A program made the translations under genes and the position numbers. Below, one piece after another: positions 13,412 through 23,878 of a stretch of 64,000 bases of DNA; position 1 is the stretch's first letter, and each line of letters begins with the position of its first letter. Source of the stretch: Hydrogenophaga sp. IBVHS1 (lineage in GTDB: Bacteria > Pseudomonadota > Gammaproteobacteria > Burkholderiales > Burkholderiaceae_C). The notes under the pieces are model-generated. The model made no database searches. It was not told the origin of the DNA and saw only the letters and a program-made list of their open reading frames with translations. Where the stretch lies: the NCBI RefSeq assembly GCF_002127265.1, contig NZ_NFUU01000001.1, forward strand, positions 2,240,040 through 2,304,039. Reading direction: 5' to 3'.

Positions 13412-14933
13412 CGTAGAGCGTCTCCAGCGTGATCACGGGCAGGCCCTTGTCCCTGGCATACAGTTCGGTGTTACGGCGAGCCTTGCCGCGAACGAAGAAT
13501 GGAATCTTGCGGAGTTCCTTTTCCGCCTCGATGCCCCAGGTGGTCTCTGCCGCAGCGGACACGGCAGCAGGTTGAGGGGTTGCCGCCGGCGCGGGCTTGT
13601 GCGAGCCCCCAAGGTGCGAAGGCGCGGCGTCTTCATGAAATTCGGCATCACCGCGAAACATGCCGATCAGGTGCTCTTCCAGGCCCATCATGAGCGGGTG
13701 AACCCAGGTGTCGAACAGCACGTTGGCGCCTTCAAAACCCATCTGCGGCGAGTAGCGTGCGGGGAAGTCCTGCACATGGACCGGTGCGGAGATCACCGCG
13801 CAGGGAATGCCCAGCCGCTTGGCAATGTGGCGCTCCATCTGCGAGCCCAGCACCAGCTCGGGCTGCAGCTCGGCGATGCGCGCCTCCACTTCCAGGTAGT
13901 CGTCGCTGACGAGCGCGTCCACGCCGTAGAGCTTGGCGGCGTCGCGCACTTCGCGCGCGAATTCGCGGCTGTAGGTGCCCAGGCCGACCACCGTGAAACC
14001 CATCTCGGTGGCGGCAATGCGCGCAGCGGCCACCACATGGGTCGCGTCCCCGAACACGAACACGCGCTTCGACGTGAGGTAGGTGGAATCGACCGACTTC
14101 GCGTACCAGGGCGCGCGGGCGTTGGCATCGGCCAGCACCGCCGTGGCGTCCACGCCCGCGAGCGCGGCGACCTCGGCAATGAAGTCGCGCGTGGCGCCCG
14201 ATCCGATGGGCACCGTGCGCGTGCTCGGCTGCCCGAAGGTGCGCGTGAGCCAGCCTGCGGCAATCGATGCGATCTCGGGATAAAGCACCACGTTGAAATC
14301 GGCATCACCGAGACGGGCGAGGTCTGAAGGGGATGCGCCCAGCGGTGCGGTGACGTTGATGTCGATGCCCAGGTCGCGCAGCAGGCCGCTGATTTCACGC
14401 AGGTCGTCGCGGTGGCGAAAGCCCAGCGCGGCCGGGCCGAGGATGTTGCAGCGGGCGCGCTGGCCAGACTCTCTCGGTGCCCGCTTCACCTGCGGGTCGG
14501 CCAGCTGGCGAACCATCTGGTAGAAGGTTTCGGCCGCGCCCCAGTTTTCCTTGCGCTGGTACGACGGCAGTTCGAGCGCCACCACCGGCACCGGCAGATC
14601 GAGCGCCTTGCACAGGCCGCCCGGGTCGTCCTGAATCAGTTCGGCGGTGCACGAAGAGCCCACCATCATGGCCTTGGGGTTGAAGCGCTCGAAGGCCTCG
14701 CGCGCCGCGTCCTTGAAAAGCTGCGCCGTGTCGCCGCCGAGATCACGCGCCTGGAAGGTGGTGTAGGTCACCGGCGGGCGTTTGGCGTCGCGTTCGATCA
14801 TGGTGAACAGCAGGTCGGCGTAGGTATCGCCCTGCGGTGCGTGCAGCACGTAGTGCACATCCTTCATGGCGGTGGCGATGCGCATGGCGCCCACGTGGGG
14901 TGGTCCTTCGTAGGTCCAGAGCGTGAGTTGCAT
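13386..14933 (-). CDS. bchB: Light-independent protochlorophyllide reductase subunit BchB
   Basis: One half of the NB catalytic component that reduces protochlorophyllide ring D without light. The 515-residue protein begins [18 protein letters not shown]. It has Asp at residue 36 (in [12 protein letters not shown]), matching the unusual aspartate ligand of the NB cluster known in Rhodobacter BchB. The C-terminal domain ([20 protein letters not shown]) is the typical small light-independent reductase tail. An Ala/Pro-rich linker precedes it. Confidence 0.97.
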
Positions 14934-14950
14934 GGCGTGGGTCTCTGCGC

Positions 14951-16752
<1,802 letters not shown>

Positions 16753-16778
16753 GGAGCCTTGAGGTCTCGCTGGAACCC

Positions 16779-16807
16779 AATTTAGATGGTCCCGCGAATT
16801 GTGTCAA
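16779..16807 (-). promoter_or_regulatory. bchF operon promoter
   Basis: On the minus strand TTGACA (16807-16802) is separated by exactly 17 bp from TAAATT (16784-16779), about 27 bp before the bchF ATG. This is a good sigma-70-type promoter for the bchF-to-crtB operon. Its -35 box is one arm of a palindrome, so a bound repressor would block it. Confidence 0.65.
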
Positions 16808-16819
16808 CTTAAATTGACG
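16802..16819. promoter_or_regulatory. PpsR/CrtJ-type operator upstream of bchF
   Basis: TGTCAACTTAAATTGACG is a near-perfect inverted repeat fitting the PpsR/CrtJ consensus TGT-N12-ACA, with a last-base mismatch (ACG). It covers the -35 box of the bchF promoter. ppsR is encoded about 1.2 kb away. Binding is inferred, not shown. Confidence 0.65.
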
Positions 16820-16829
16820 TATTGTTTGA

Positions 16830-16857
16830 TTGACATTTCAAGTCAACGTAGTAAAGT
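16830..16857 (+). promoter_or_regulatory. ppaA promoter with overlapping palindrome
   Basis: TTGACA (16830-16835) and TAAAGT (16852-16857) with a 16-bp spacer form a plausible plus-strand promoter for ppaA, leaving a leader of about 150 bases. A palindrome, TTGAC-N7-GTCAA (16830-16846), overlaps the -35 box and resembles the bchF operator in sequence but with shorter spacing. Apart from this and the bchF signals, the 263-bp stretch 16753-17015 holds no gene. Confidence 0.5.
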
Positions 16858-17015
16858 TTTCTGGACGGGTATCCGGAAATGTTTTGACGCCGTGGGTTGA
16901 CGGTTGTACAAACTCTCCAGCGATCGATACCGACGTATGTCCGAAGGTGCAAAAGAGTCCGGCAAAGACCGTGGCCTGCGCGATCCGCACAAGCGCAAGA
17001 GCGCAAGGAGACGAA

Positions 17016-17957
17016 ATGGGCTCGTATTCAAGGACCTCCTCGCCGAACGAGCGCGGGGAGTTTGCTGCCGGCCCTTCTCGGCAGTGGCCGGATGGGGAGG
17101 CGGCCGCCGGCTTTCCCCCCGCCATCGACGATCTGCTGCGCACCGACACCGGTGAACCCCCGGCCGACGAGAGCCTGCGCGCCGTGTTGCTGGCCAAAGC
17201 GGTCGAATACGAAATCATCCCCCGCCTCATGCTGGCGCACCGCGTGCCGCAAGAGTGCGCGGCCTTTCCGGTGGCGGGCAACCAGCGCGTCTCGCCCGAA
17301 GACGTGGCGGTGTTCGCAGAGCTCGTGCTGCACGAGGACGACGCGGCCATCAGCGCCTGTGTGGTCGCACTGCGTGACCGTGGCGTGCCGGTGGAATCGA
17401 TCTTCATGGACCTGCTGGCCCCGGTGGCGCGGCATCTGGGCGAGATGTGGGAGCGCGACCTGTGCACCTTCACCGAAGTGACGGTGGGCCTGGGGCGTTT
17501 GCAGCGGGTGCTGCGCGAGAACAGCGCGGCCTTCGCCCAGTTCAATGGCTCCACCTCGACCCTGGAGGGCCGACGCCTGCTGCTCATGCCCTGCCCCGGC
17601 GAGCAGCACACCTTCGGCCTGTCGCTCGTGGGTGAAATCTTTCACCGCGCGGGCTGGGACGTGGTGACCAACTTCCTGTCCAGCCAGGCCGCGCCGGCCA
17701 TGGTGGAGAAAGACTGGTACGACGTGGTGGGCTTCTCGCTGGGCTGTGAGACCGGGATCGAGCGTTTGAGCGATGTGATGACGCTGGTGCGCAAGAAAAG
17801 CAAGAACCCCCGTGTCTCTATAATCGCCGGCGGAGCGATTTTCGGTTTGCACCCTGAATATGGTCAGCGGATTCCGGCCGATGCCATCGTGACCGATGGC
17901 CCCAGGGCCCCGGCGCTCGCCGAGAAACTGGTCAGCGATAGCCGTGAACGAAGCTGA
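17016..17957 (+). CDS. ppaA: PpaA/AerR, cobalamin-binding regulator of photosynthesis genes
   Basis: Antirepressor-type partner of PpsR/CrtJ; AerR of Rhodobacter binds cobalamin and modulates CrtJ. The 313-residue protein has a helical cap region (about residues 105-175) and then a B12-binding fold. The B12 motif appears as CPGEQHTFGLSLVG near residue 196, keeping the key histidine. The ATG at 17016 is chosen because AAGGAGACGAA precedes it. The open frame extends upstream without a good start. It lies between the bchF promoter and ppsR, the conserved bchF-ppaA-ppsR arrangement. Confidence 0.9.
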   Translation: MGSYSRTSSPNERGEFAAGPSRQWPDGEAAAGFPPAIDDLLRTDTGEPPADESLRAVLLAKAVEYEIIPRLMLAHRVPQECAAFPVAGNQRVSPEDVAVFAELVLHEDDAAISACVVALRDRGVPVESIFMDLLAPVARHLGEMWERDLCTFTEVTVGLGRLQRVLRENSAAFAQFNGSTSTLEGRRLLLMPCPGEQHTFGLSLVGEIFHRAGWDVVTNFLSSQAAPAMVEKDWYDVVGFSLGCETGIERLSDVMTLVRKKSKNPRVSIIAGGAIFGLHPEYGQRIPADAIVTDGPRAPALAEKLVSDSRERS

Positions 17958-18018
17958 AGATCTCGAGTCCACCTGAAGATCCGAACATGTTTTCCGTCTA
18001 ACCATCCGAAAGCTCAAC

Positions 18019-19482
18019 ATGCCCCAGGCGCAGCAAGCGTATGCCGTGAGGCCATTCGATATGGCGGGGCAGTTTCTTGCCCATCTGGATGCGGAATCGG
18101 CTGCGGAGCTCATCACGGCCACCTCCGACGTGGTGCTGATCCTCGACAAGGACGGCGTGATTCGGGACATGGCACTCAGCAACGCCGACATGCTCGGCGA
18201 GGGTTGCCAGCACTGGCTGGGCAAGGCATGGACCGACACGGTGACGGTTGAGAGCAAGCCCAAGATCGAAGCGCTGCTCAAGAGAAATGGCGACGCTGCC
18301 ACCGATGGCGTGCGCTGGCGCCACATCAACCACCCGGTGAACGACAAGGCCGACCTGGCGCTTTCGTATTCGGTGGTTCAACTACCCATCGCCCAGGGCG
18401 ATGAGGCCACCGCCCATGCCGTGGCCTTCGGCCGCGACCTGCGCAGCCAGGCGGCATTGCAACAGCGGCTGGTGACAGCGCAACTCTCCATGGAACGCGA
18501 CTACTGGCGCCTGCGCCAGGTCGAGACGCGTTACCGCCTGTTGTTCCAGATGGCGTCCGAGCCGGTGATCATTCTTGAAGGCTCGATCGACAAGCTGGAG
18601 GAAGCCAACCCGGCGGCCTACGAGCTCTTTGGCGAGCGAGCCCGTGCACCGAGCTGGACGCTGGCCAGCAGCCTCGATCCCGCCAGCGTGGCGGTGCTGC
18701 GCGAAATGCTCGACCGCTTGCGCGCCAGCGGCAAGGCCGATCCCTGCGAGGTGCGTCTGATCGACGGTGCGCAGGACATGCTGGTCTCGGCTTCCCAGTT
18801 CCGCCAGGAAAACACCCTCCATTTCCTGCTGCGCTTCACGCGCCCGCAAGACAGCGTGGCGCCCAGCATCACGCGCGGCAAGCAGCGTTTGCTGCAGGTG
18901 ATGGAAAGCGCGCCCGATGGGCTGGTGGTGACCGACATGGAAGGCCGCGTGCTCAGCGCCAACCGTGCCTTCCTCGACATGGGCCAGCTCGGCACCGAAG
19001 ACCAGGCCCGGGGTGAAGTGCTCGACAAGTGGCTGGGCCGCACCGGGGTGGATTTCCGTGTGCTGCTCACCAACCTTCGCCAGCATGGCACCGTGCGCCT
19101 CTTTGCCACGCAAATGCGCGGGGAGTACGGCTCGAACTCCGAGGTGGAAATCTCCGCGGTGGCCGTCAACAGCGGACCGCAGCGCTGCCTGGGCTTCACC
19201 ATCCGCGACATGGGTCGCCGCCTCACCAACGACGGCCGCAGCGCCAAGGAATTGCCGCGTTCGGCCAGCCAGATGACCGAGCTGGTGGGCCGCCTGCCGC
19301 TGAAGGATATCGTGCGCGAAACCACCGACCTGATCGAACAGCTTTGCATTGAAGCTGCGCTGGAACTCACCGGCGACAACCGCGCTTCGGCCGCAGAAAT
19401 GCTGGGCCTTTCCCGGCAGAGCCTCTACATCAAGCTGCGCCGGTTCGGCATTCTTGAAGGCGTCGGCGAAGACACCCACTGA
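18019..19482 (+). CDS. ppsR: PpsR/CrtJ, redox-responsive repressor of photosynthesis genes
   Basis: DNA-binding repressor of bch, crt and puc genes under oxygen. The 487-residue protein has three PAS-type regions (about 25-130, 165-270 and 285-400) and a C-terminal Fis-type helix-turn-helix ending ASAAEMLGLSRQSLYIKLRR. A cysteine at about residue 443 lies just before the HTH, near the place of the redox-active cysteine of CrtJ/PpsR; alignment would be needed to confirm this. It is followed by a strong terminator. A matching operator sits before bchG. Confidence 0.93.
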   Translation: MPQAQQAYAVRPFDMAGQFLAHLDAESAAELITATSDVVLILDKDGVIRDMALSNADMLGEGCQHWLGKAWTDTVTVESKPKIEALLKRNGDAATDGVRWRHINHPVNDKADLALSYSVVQLPIAQGDEATAHAVAFGRDLRSQAALQQRLVTAQLSMERDYWRLRQVETRYRLLFQMASEPVIILEGSIDKLEEANPAAYELFGERARAPSWTLASSLDPASVAVLREMLDRLRASGKADPCEVRLIDGAQDMLVSASQFRQENTLHFLLRFTRPQDSVAPSITRGKQRLLQVMESAPDGLVVTDMEGRVLSANRAFLDMGQLGTEDQARGEVLDKWLGRTGVDFRVLLTNLRQHGTVRLFATQMRGEYGSNSEVEISAVAVNSGPQRCLGFTIRDMGRRLTNDGRSAKELPRSASQMTELVGRLPLKDIVRETTDLIEQLCIEAALELTGDNRASAAEMLGLSRQSLYIKLRRFGILEGVGEDTH

Positions 19483-19500
19483 ACCGCCCCTGAAGCCATC

Positions 19501-19530
19501 AAAAACCAGCTGCAAACCAGCTGGTTTTTT
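19501..19530 (+). terminator. Rho-independent terminator of ppsR
   Basis: A perfect 12-bp stem (19501-19512 with 19518-19529) and a 5-base loop CAAAC end in a run of six T. It begins 18 bp after the ppsR stop and separates ppaA-ppsR from the bchG operon. Confidence 0.9.
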
Positions 19531-19589
19531 CGTTTGCGGTGCAGTCGGCAACCGACCGTCCGGGTTGGATTGGTGTTTACGATAGTGAG

Positions 19590-19607
19590 TGTCATTTTTA
19601 ATTGACA
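19590..19607. promoter_or_regulatory. PpsR/CrtJ operator upstream of bchG
   Basis: TGTCATTTTTAATTGACA fits TGT-N12-ACA exactly, including the inner C and G. It lies 31-48 bp before the bchG ATG. This is the best PpsR-type site in the window. Binding by the PpsR encoded just upstream is inferred. Confidence 0.75.
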
Positions 19608-19630
19608 CTATTCAGGTCCAGGTGTACAAG
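19602..19630 (+). promoter_or_regulatory. Probable bchG promoter
   Basis: TTGACA (19602-19607), a 17-bp spacer and TACAAG (19625-19630) form a sigma-70-like promoter whose -35 box is the right arm of the PpsR palindrome. The -10 box ends only 7 bp before the bchG ATG, which would make the mRNA nearly leaderless. An alternative promoter lying further upstream cannot be excluded. Confidence 0.45.
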
Positions 19631-19637
19631 CTTTGCC

Positions 19638-20525
19638 ATGAAGCTCCCTGCCCTGTCCGCTGTCACCGAGCTGTTCAAACCCATCACCTGGTTTCCGCCC
19701 ATGTGGGCTTTCGCCTGCGGCGTGGTGGCTTCCGGTGTGTCGATGGATGGGCGGTGGTTGCTGGCCATTGTGGGCATTGCGCTGGCGGGGCCACTCGTGT
19801 GCGCCACCAGCCAGGCGGTGAACGACTGGTACGACCGCCACGTGGACGCCATCAACGAGCCGCAGCGCCCCATTCCGTCGGGCCGCATGCCGGGGGCATG
19901 GGGCCTGTACCTCGCCATCATCTGGACGCTGGTTTCTCTTGCAGTGGCCACTGTGCTTGGCCCCTGGGGGTTTGGCGCCGCTGCGCTGGGCCTGCTGCTG
20001 GCCTGGGCGTACAGCGCACCCCCTGTGCGCCTGAAGGAAAACGGCTGGTGGGGCAACGCAGCCTGCGGCATCAGCTACGAAGGCATCGCCTGGATCACCG
20101 GCGCGGCCGTGATGGCCGGCGGCGCCATGCCGGGCGGTGAGTCGCTGGTGCTGGCCGCGCTCTACAGCGCCGCCACCCACGGCATCATGACGCTCAACGA
20201 CTTCAAGGCAGTCACGGGTGACCGCCAGATGGGCGTGCGCTCGCTGCCGGTGCAACTCGGTGTGGACCGCGCCGCGCGCGTGGCCTGCTGGTTCATGGCG
20301 GTGCCGCAGATGGTGGTGATCGCGCTGCTGCTGGCGTGGAACCAACCCCTGCACGCCGCCGCGCTCGTGGTGCTGCTGGCGCTGCAGTTCTTCATGATGC
20401 GCCGCTTCATCGCGGCGCCGGTGGAGCGAGCGCTCTGGTACAGCGGCTTCGGTGTGCCGCTGTTTGTGGCGGGCATGATGGTCAGCGCGTTTGCGCTGCG
20501 GGGTCTGGCCGGGGTGAGCCCATGA
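19638..20525 (+). CDS. bchG: Bacteriochlorophyll synthase BchG (geranylgeranyl transferase)
   Basis: Membrane prenyltransferase that attaches geranylgeranyl or phytyl diphosphate to bacteriochlorophyllide a. The 295-residue protein has about eight helices. It carries the UbiA-type aspartate motif NDWYDRHVDAINEPQRPIPS and a second one near TLNDFKAVTGDRQMG. ATG at 19638 begins the family N-terminus MKLPALSAVTELFKPITWFP. It overlaps the next gene as ATGA. Confidence 0.96.
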   Translation: MKLPALSAVTELFKPITWFPPMWAFACGVVASGVSMDGRWLLAIVGIALAGPLVCATSQAVNDWYDRHVDAINEPQRPIPSGRMPGAWGLYLAIIWTLVSLAVATVLGPWGFGAAALGLLLAWAYSAPPVRLKENGWWGNAACGISYEGIAWITGAAVMAGGAMPGGESLVLAALYSAATHGIMTLNDFKAVTGDRQMGVRSLPVQLGVDRAARVACWFMAVPQMVVIALLLAWNQPLHAAALVVLLALQFFMMRRFIAAPVERALWYSGFGVPLFVAGMMVSAFALRGLAGVSP

Positions 20526-21901
20526 CGCCCTTCGGCTGGGCCCGCATTGCCCGCCTGGGTCTGGTCCAGATGGCCATGGGTGCCATCGTGGTTCTCACCA
20601 CCTCCATCCTCAACCGCGTGATGGTGGTCGAGCTTGCCTTGCCCGCGCTGCTGCCGGGCGTGCTGGTGGCCCTGCACTACGCGGTGCAGCTCGCAAGACC
20701 CCGCATGGGCTTCGGCTCCGACGTGGGCGGACGGCGCACGCCCTGGATCGTGGGCGGCATGGGCGTGCTGGCCCTGGGGGGCGTGGTCGCTGCGCTGGCC
20801 ACGGTGTGGATGGCCAGCTACCCCACGGCCGGCATGGTGCTCGCGATGCTGGGTTTTGCACTGGTCGGGCTGGGCGTGAGCGCGGCCGGCACTTCGCTGC
20901 TGGTGCTGCTGGCCAAACGCGTGCCCGAAGGTCGTCGCGCCGGCGCTGCCACGCTGGTGTGGATGATGATGATCGCTGGCTTCGCCATCACCGCCGGCCT
21001 TGCCGGGCACTGGCTCGATCCCTATTCCCCCGAGCGCCTGCTGCTGGTGAGCAGCAGTGTGTCGGTGCTGGCCCTGTTGCTTACCGCGACAGCGCTGCGC
21101 GGGCTCGAAGGCGCCGCGCCCACCTCCGGCGCATCCCCTGCCGACACCGCAGAAAAGCCCCGCTTCCGCGAGGCCCTGGCCCAGGTGTGGCATGAACCGG
21201 TGGCCCGACGTTTCACCATCTTCGTCTTCGTCTCGATGCTCGCCTTCAGCGCGCAAGACCTCATCCTGGAGCCATTCGCGGGCACGGTGTTCGGCTACAC
21301 GCCGGGCGAGTCCACGCAGCTCTCGGGCGTGCAGCATGGCGGTGTGCTGGCCGGCATGCTGCTGGTGGCGCTGGCCGGTGCCATCGGCGCGCGCTTCTCG
21401 CACCACTCGGTTCTGCGCCACGCCGGTTCACTGCGCGGGTGGACCATCGGGGGCTGCTTCGCCTCGGCCATGGCGCTGTTCGCACTGATGTTCGCCGGTC
21501 TGCAGGGCATGGGCTGGCCGCTGAATGCCACAGTGTTCGCGCTCGGCGTGGCCAACGGCGCTTTCTCGATCGGCGCCATCGGCTCCATGATGAGGCTGGC
21601 CGCGCAAGGCCGGCAGGCGCGCGAGGGTGTGCGCATGGGTTTGTGGGGCGCCGCGCAGGCCGTGGCCTTCGGCCTGGGCGGGTTGGTGGGCACCGGCGCG
21701 AGCGACCTGGCGCGCTGGCTGATCGCTTCGCCCGGTGCGGCTTACGCCATGGTCTTCGCGCTGCAAGCCCTGGCCTTCCTGCTTTCGGCTGTGCTGGCCT
21801 GGCGCCTTGCGGCGCCGGTGGCACGCGCCGCATCCGTCACAGGTTTCCACCACGCGGGGGAATCCTTCGCCGCAGGCTCCACACCGAGGCCACAATCATG
21901 A
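20522..21901 (+). CDS. PucC-family protein between bchG and bchP
   Basis: A 459-residue major-facilitator-type membrane protein of the PucC/LhaA family, starting MTPFGWARIARLGLVQMAMG with the family motif TSILNRVMVVELALPA. Genes in this position are often called bch2 or ORF428. The family is linked to bacteriochlorophyll delivery or light-harvesting complex assembly. It overlaps bchG and bchP by ATGA at both ends, so it is part of one coupled operon. It is a paralogue of lhaA at 6500. Confidence 0.9.
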   Translation: MTPFGWARIARLGLVQMAMGAIVVLTTSILNRVMVVELALPALLPGVLVALHYAVQLARPRMGFGSDVGGRRTPWIVGGMGVLALGGVVAALATVWMASYPTAGMVLAMLGFALVGLGVSAAGTSLLVLLAKRVPEGRRAGAATLVWMMMIAGFAITAGLAGHWLDPYSPERLLLVSSSVSVLALLLTATALRGLEGAAPTSGASPADTAEKPRFREALAQVWHEPVARRFTIFVFVSMLAFSAQDLILEPFAGTVFGYTPGESTQLSGVQHGGVLAGMLLVALAGAIGARFSHHSVLRHAGSLRGWTIGGCFASAMALFALMFAGLQGMGWPLNATVFALGVANGAFSIGAIGSMMRLAAQGRQAREGVRMGLWGAAQAVAFGLGGLVGTGASDLARWLIASPGAAYAMVFALQALAFLLSAVLAWRLAAPVARAASVTGFHHAGESFAAGSTPRPQS

Positions 21902-23115
21902 ACACCACCGAAGAGATTTTTGATGTCGTCGTCATCGGCGGCGGCCCGTCGGGTGCCACAGCGGCCCACGAACTCGCCCGCCTGGGCCGATCGGTGCTGC
22001 TGCTGGACCGCGCCGGGCGCATCAAGCCCTGCGGCGGCGCAATACCGCCGCGCCTCATCAAGGACTTCGCCATTCCCGACGAACTGCTGGTGGCCCGCGC
22101 CCAGTGCGCGCGCATGATCGCGCCGTCGAACAAGCACGTGGACATTCCGATCGACAACGGCTTTGTGGGCATGGTCAACCGCGAGGCGTTCGACGAGTGG
22201 CTGCGCGAGCGCGCCCGCGCGGTGGGCGCCGTGCGGCGCACGGGCCAGTTTGAAAAACTGCAGCGCGGAGCCGATGGCGTGAGCGTGGTGCACTACCGCG
22301 TGCGGGATCGCCATGACCGAGGTGAGGGCACGCCGGCCTGCGTGCGCGCCAGAAGCATCGTGGGCGCCGACGGAGCGCGCTCGGAAGTGGCGCGTCAGGG
22401 TGGCGTGCCGGGAGCAGAGCGCACGAAGTATGTGTTTGCGTACCACGAGATCGTCCGTGCACCCGCACCCGAAGACCGCTCCGCAGACTACGACGGCGCG
22501 CGCTGCGACGTGTACTACCAGGGCCGCTTTTCGCCCGATTTCTATGGTTGGGTGTTCCCGCACGGCGACACGCTGAGCGTGGGCACCGGCAGCGCCGACA
22601 AAGGCTTTTCGCTGCGTGGTTCGGTGCAGCGCATGCGCGAAGCCAGCGGCCTGGCTGGCGCCCAGACCCTGCGGCGCGAAGGCGCACCGATCCCCATGAA
22701 ACCCCTCCCGCGCTGGGACAACGGCCGCGACGTGGTGCTGGCCGGCGATGCCGCTGGTGTGGTGGCGCCCGCCTCGGGCGAGGGCATTTACTACGCCATG
22801 GTGGGCGGTCAGCTGGCCGCCCAGGCCGTGAATGAAATGCTGGCCACCGGCAATGTGCAGGCGCTCAAGCTGGCTCGTCAGCGCTTCATGAAGCAGCACG
22901 GCACGGTGTTCTGGGTGCTGGGCATCATGCAGTCGTTCTGGTACGGCAGCGAAAAGCGGCGGGAACGGTTCGTCAAGATTTGCGAAGACCGCGATGTGCA
23001 GCAACTCACGTTCGAGTCGTACATGAACAAGCAGCTCACGCGCAAGAAGCCCATGGCGCATGTGCGCATTTTCTTCAAGGACCTGGGCCACCTGCTGGGC
23101 CTGGCCAGAGTGTGA
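21898..23115 (+). CDS. bchP: Geranylgeranyl reductase BchP
   Basis: Flavoprotein that reduces the geranylgeranyl tail of bacteriochlorophyll (or geranylgeranyl diphosphate) to phytyl. The 405-residue protein has an FAD-binding motif VVVIGGGPSGATAAHELARL at about residues 10-29, the family CGGAIPPRL motif, and the second FAD motif VVLAGDAAGVVAPASGEGI. The start overlaps the upstream gene as ATGA and the stop shares a base with the next ATG. Confidence 0.96.
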   Translation: MNTTEEIFDVVVIGGGPSGATAAHELARLGRSVLLLDRAGRIKPCGGAIPPRLIKDFAIPDELLVARAQCARMIAPSNKHVDIPIDNGFVGMVNREAFDEWLRERARAVGAVRRTGQFEKLQRGADGVSVVHYRVRDRHDRGEGTPACVRARSIVGADGARSEVARQGGVPGAERTKYVFAYHEIVRAPAPEDRSADYDGARCDVYYQGRFSPDFYGWVFPHGDTLSVGTGSADKGFSLRGSVQRMREASGLAGAQTLRREGAPIPMKPLPRWDNGRDVVLAGDAAGVVAPASGEGIYYAMVGGQLAAQAVNEMLATGNVQALKLARQRFMKQHGTVFWVLGIMQSFWYGSEKRRERFVKICEDRDVQQLTFESYMNKQLTRKKPMAHVRIFFKDLGHLLGLARV

Positions 23116-23408
23116 TGGGTGTGGATCCGGGTGTGATGCACCTGCTGCTGGACGCGGTGATCGCCTTCACGTTGCTGGAAGGAGTGGCGCTGTGGCTTCA
23201 TCACGCCACCACGGGCAGAGGGCTGGCACCGCGCGACTACGCCCTCAACATGGTCTCGGGCTTGTGCCTCATGCTGGCGGTGCGCGCCGCGCTCGGAACG
23301 GCCATGGAGCCCTGGATTGCCGTGTGCCTGGCAGGCGCTGGCCTGGCACACGGTCTTGATCTCTGGCGCCGCTGGCAGCGCCAGAAGCGCGAACTCAAGC
23401 CTTCTTGA
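23115..23408 (+). CDS. Small membrane protein after bchP
   Basis: A 97-residue protein with three hydrophobic segments and a charged C-terminus (WRRWQRQKRELKPS). The start is coupled to bchP by TGATG, so it is very likely expressed with the bacteriochlorophyll genes. I do not recognise a functional family. Its 3' end overlaps the convergent HiPIP gene by 14 bp. Confidence 0.75.
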   Translation: MGVDPGVMHLLLDAVIAFTLLEGVALWLHHATTGRGLAPRDYALNMVSGLCLMLAVRAALGTAMEPWIAVCLAGAGLAHGLDLWRRWQRQKRELKPS

Positions 23409-23709
23409 CGTAAGCGCTGCACCACGCGTTGGCGCCGACCATCTTCCCGGGGAAGATGCCGCATCCGCCTGCAGGTTCGGCGGCCTTGCCGGTGTAGAGC
23501 TGGCAAGTGCCGCACTTCTGGCCGGCCGCGTATTTCGGATACTTCTTGGTGTCGACCTTGGTGGCATCGGCCGCGTAGCCGAGCGCCACCGCCGTGGGGT
23601 CTTTCTCGTTGACCATGGCAGCCGTCTGGGCCTGGGCCGTGGCGGCCAGCAGCGCGGAACCGCCCGCAGCCACCTGAATCATGAAGACGCGACGATTTGA
23701 ACCGTTCAT
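23395..23709 (-). CDS. hip: High-potential iron-sulfur protein (HiPIP)
   Basis: Periplasmic 4Fe-4S electron carrier, in related bacteria a donor to the photosynthetic reaction centre. The 104-residue precursor has a Tat signal (NRRVFM, then a hydrophobic stretch ending AATAQA). Four cluster cysteines appear in KCGTCQ, GGCGIF and AWCSAY. ATG at 23709 follows CGAGGTC. Its place beside bchP supports a role in photosynthetic electron transfer. Confidence 0.93.
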   Translation of the reverse strand: MNGSNRRVFMIQVAAGGSALLAATAQAQTAAMVNEKDPTAVALGYAADATKVDTKKYPKYAAGQKCGTCQLYTGKAAEPAGGCGIFPGKMVGANAWCSAYVKKA

Positions 23710-23761
23710 TTGTAGACCTCGTGGGGAAATGCAGGATTGCGCGGCCATGCTACTGCGCACC

Positions 23762-23780
23762 TGTTAACGCCGTCTTAACA
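23762..23780. promoter_or_regulatory. Palindrome in the hip-hpnD divergent region
   Basis: TGTTAA-N7-TTAACA is an inverted repeat about 53 bp before the HiPIP start. It resembles the PpsR consensus but with TGT-N13-ACA spacing, one base too long. It may be an operator for hip. The rest of the 23710-23878 gap shows nothing further. Confidence 0.3.
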
Positions 23781-23878
23781 AACGTAACGCTTGACTGGCG
23801 CGGTCACCCATTGCCGCCGGCGCCTCGGAGGGTGTGGAAGGCGCGGTGCTTACACTTGGGCGGTCGACAAGCACCACG

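Noticed and set aside
16830..17015. Upstream extension of ppaA
   Set aside because: The open frame continues, but the only good ribosome binding site is before ATG 17016, and the upstream part overlaps promoter elements.
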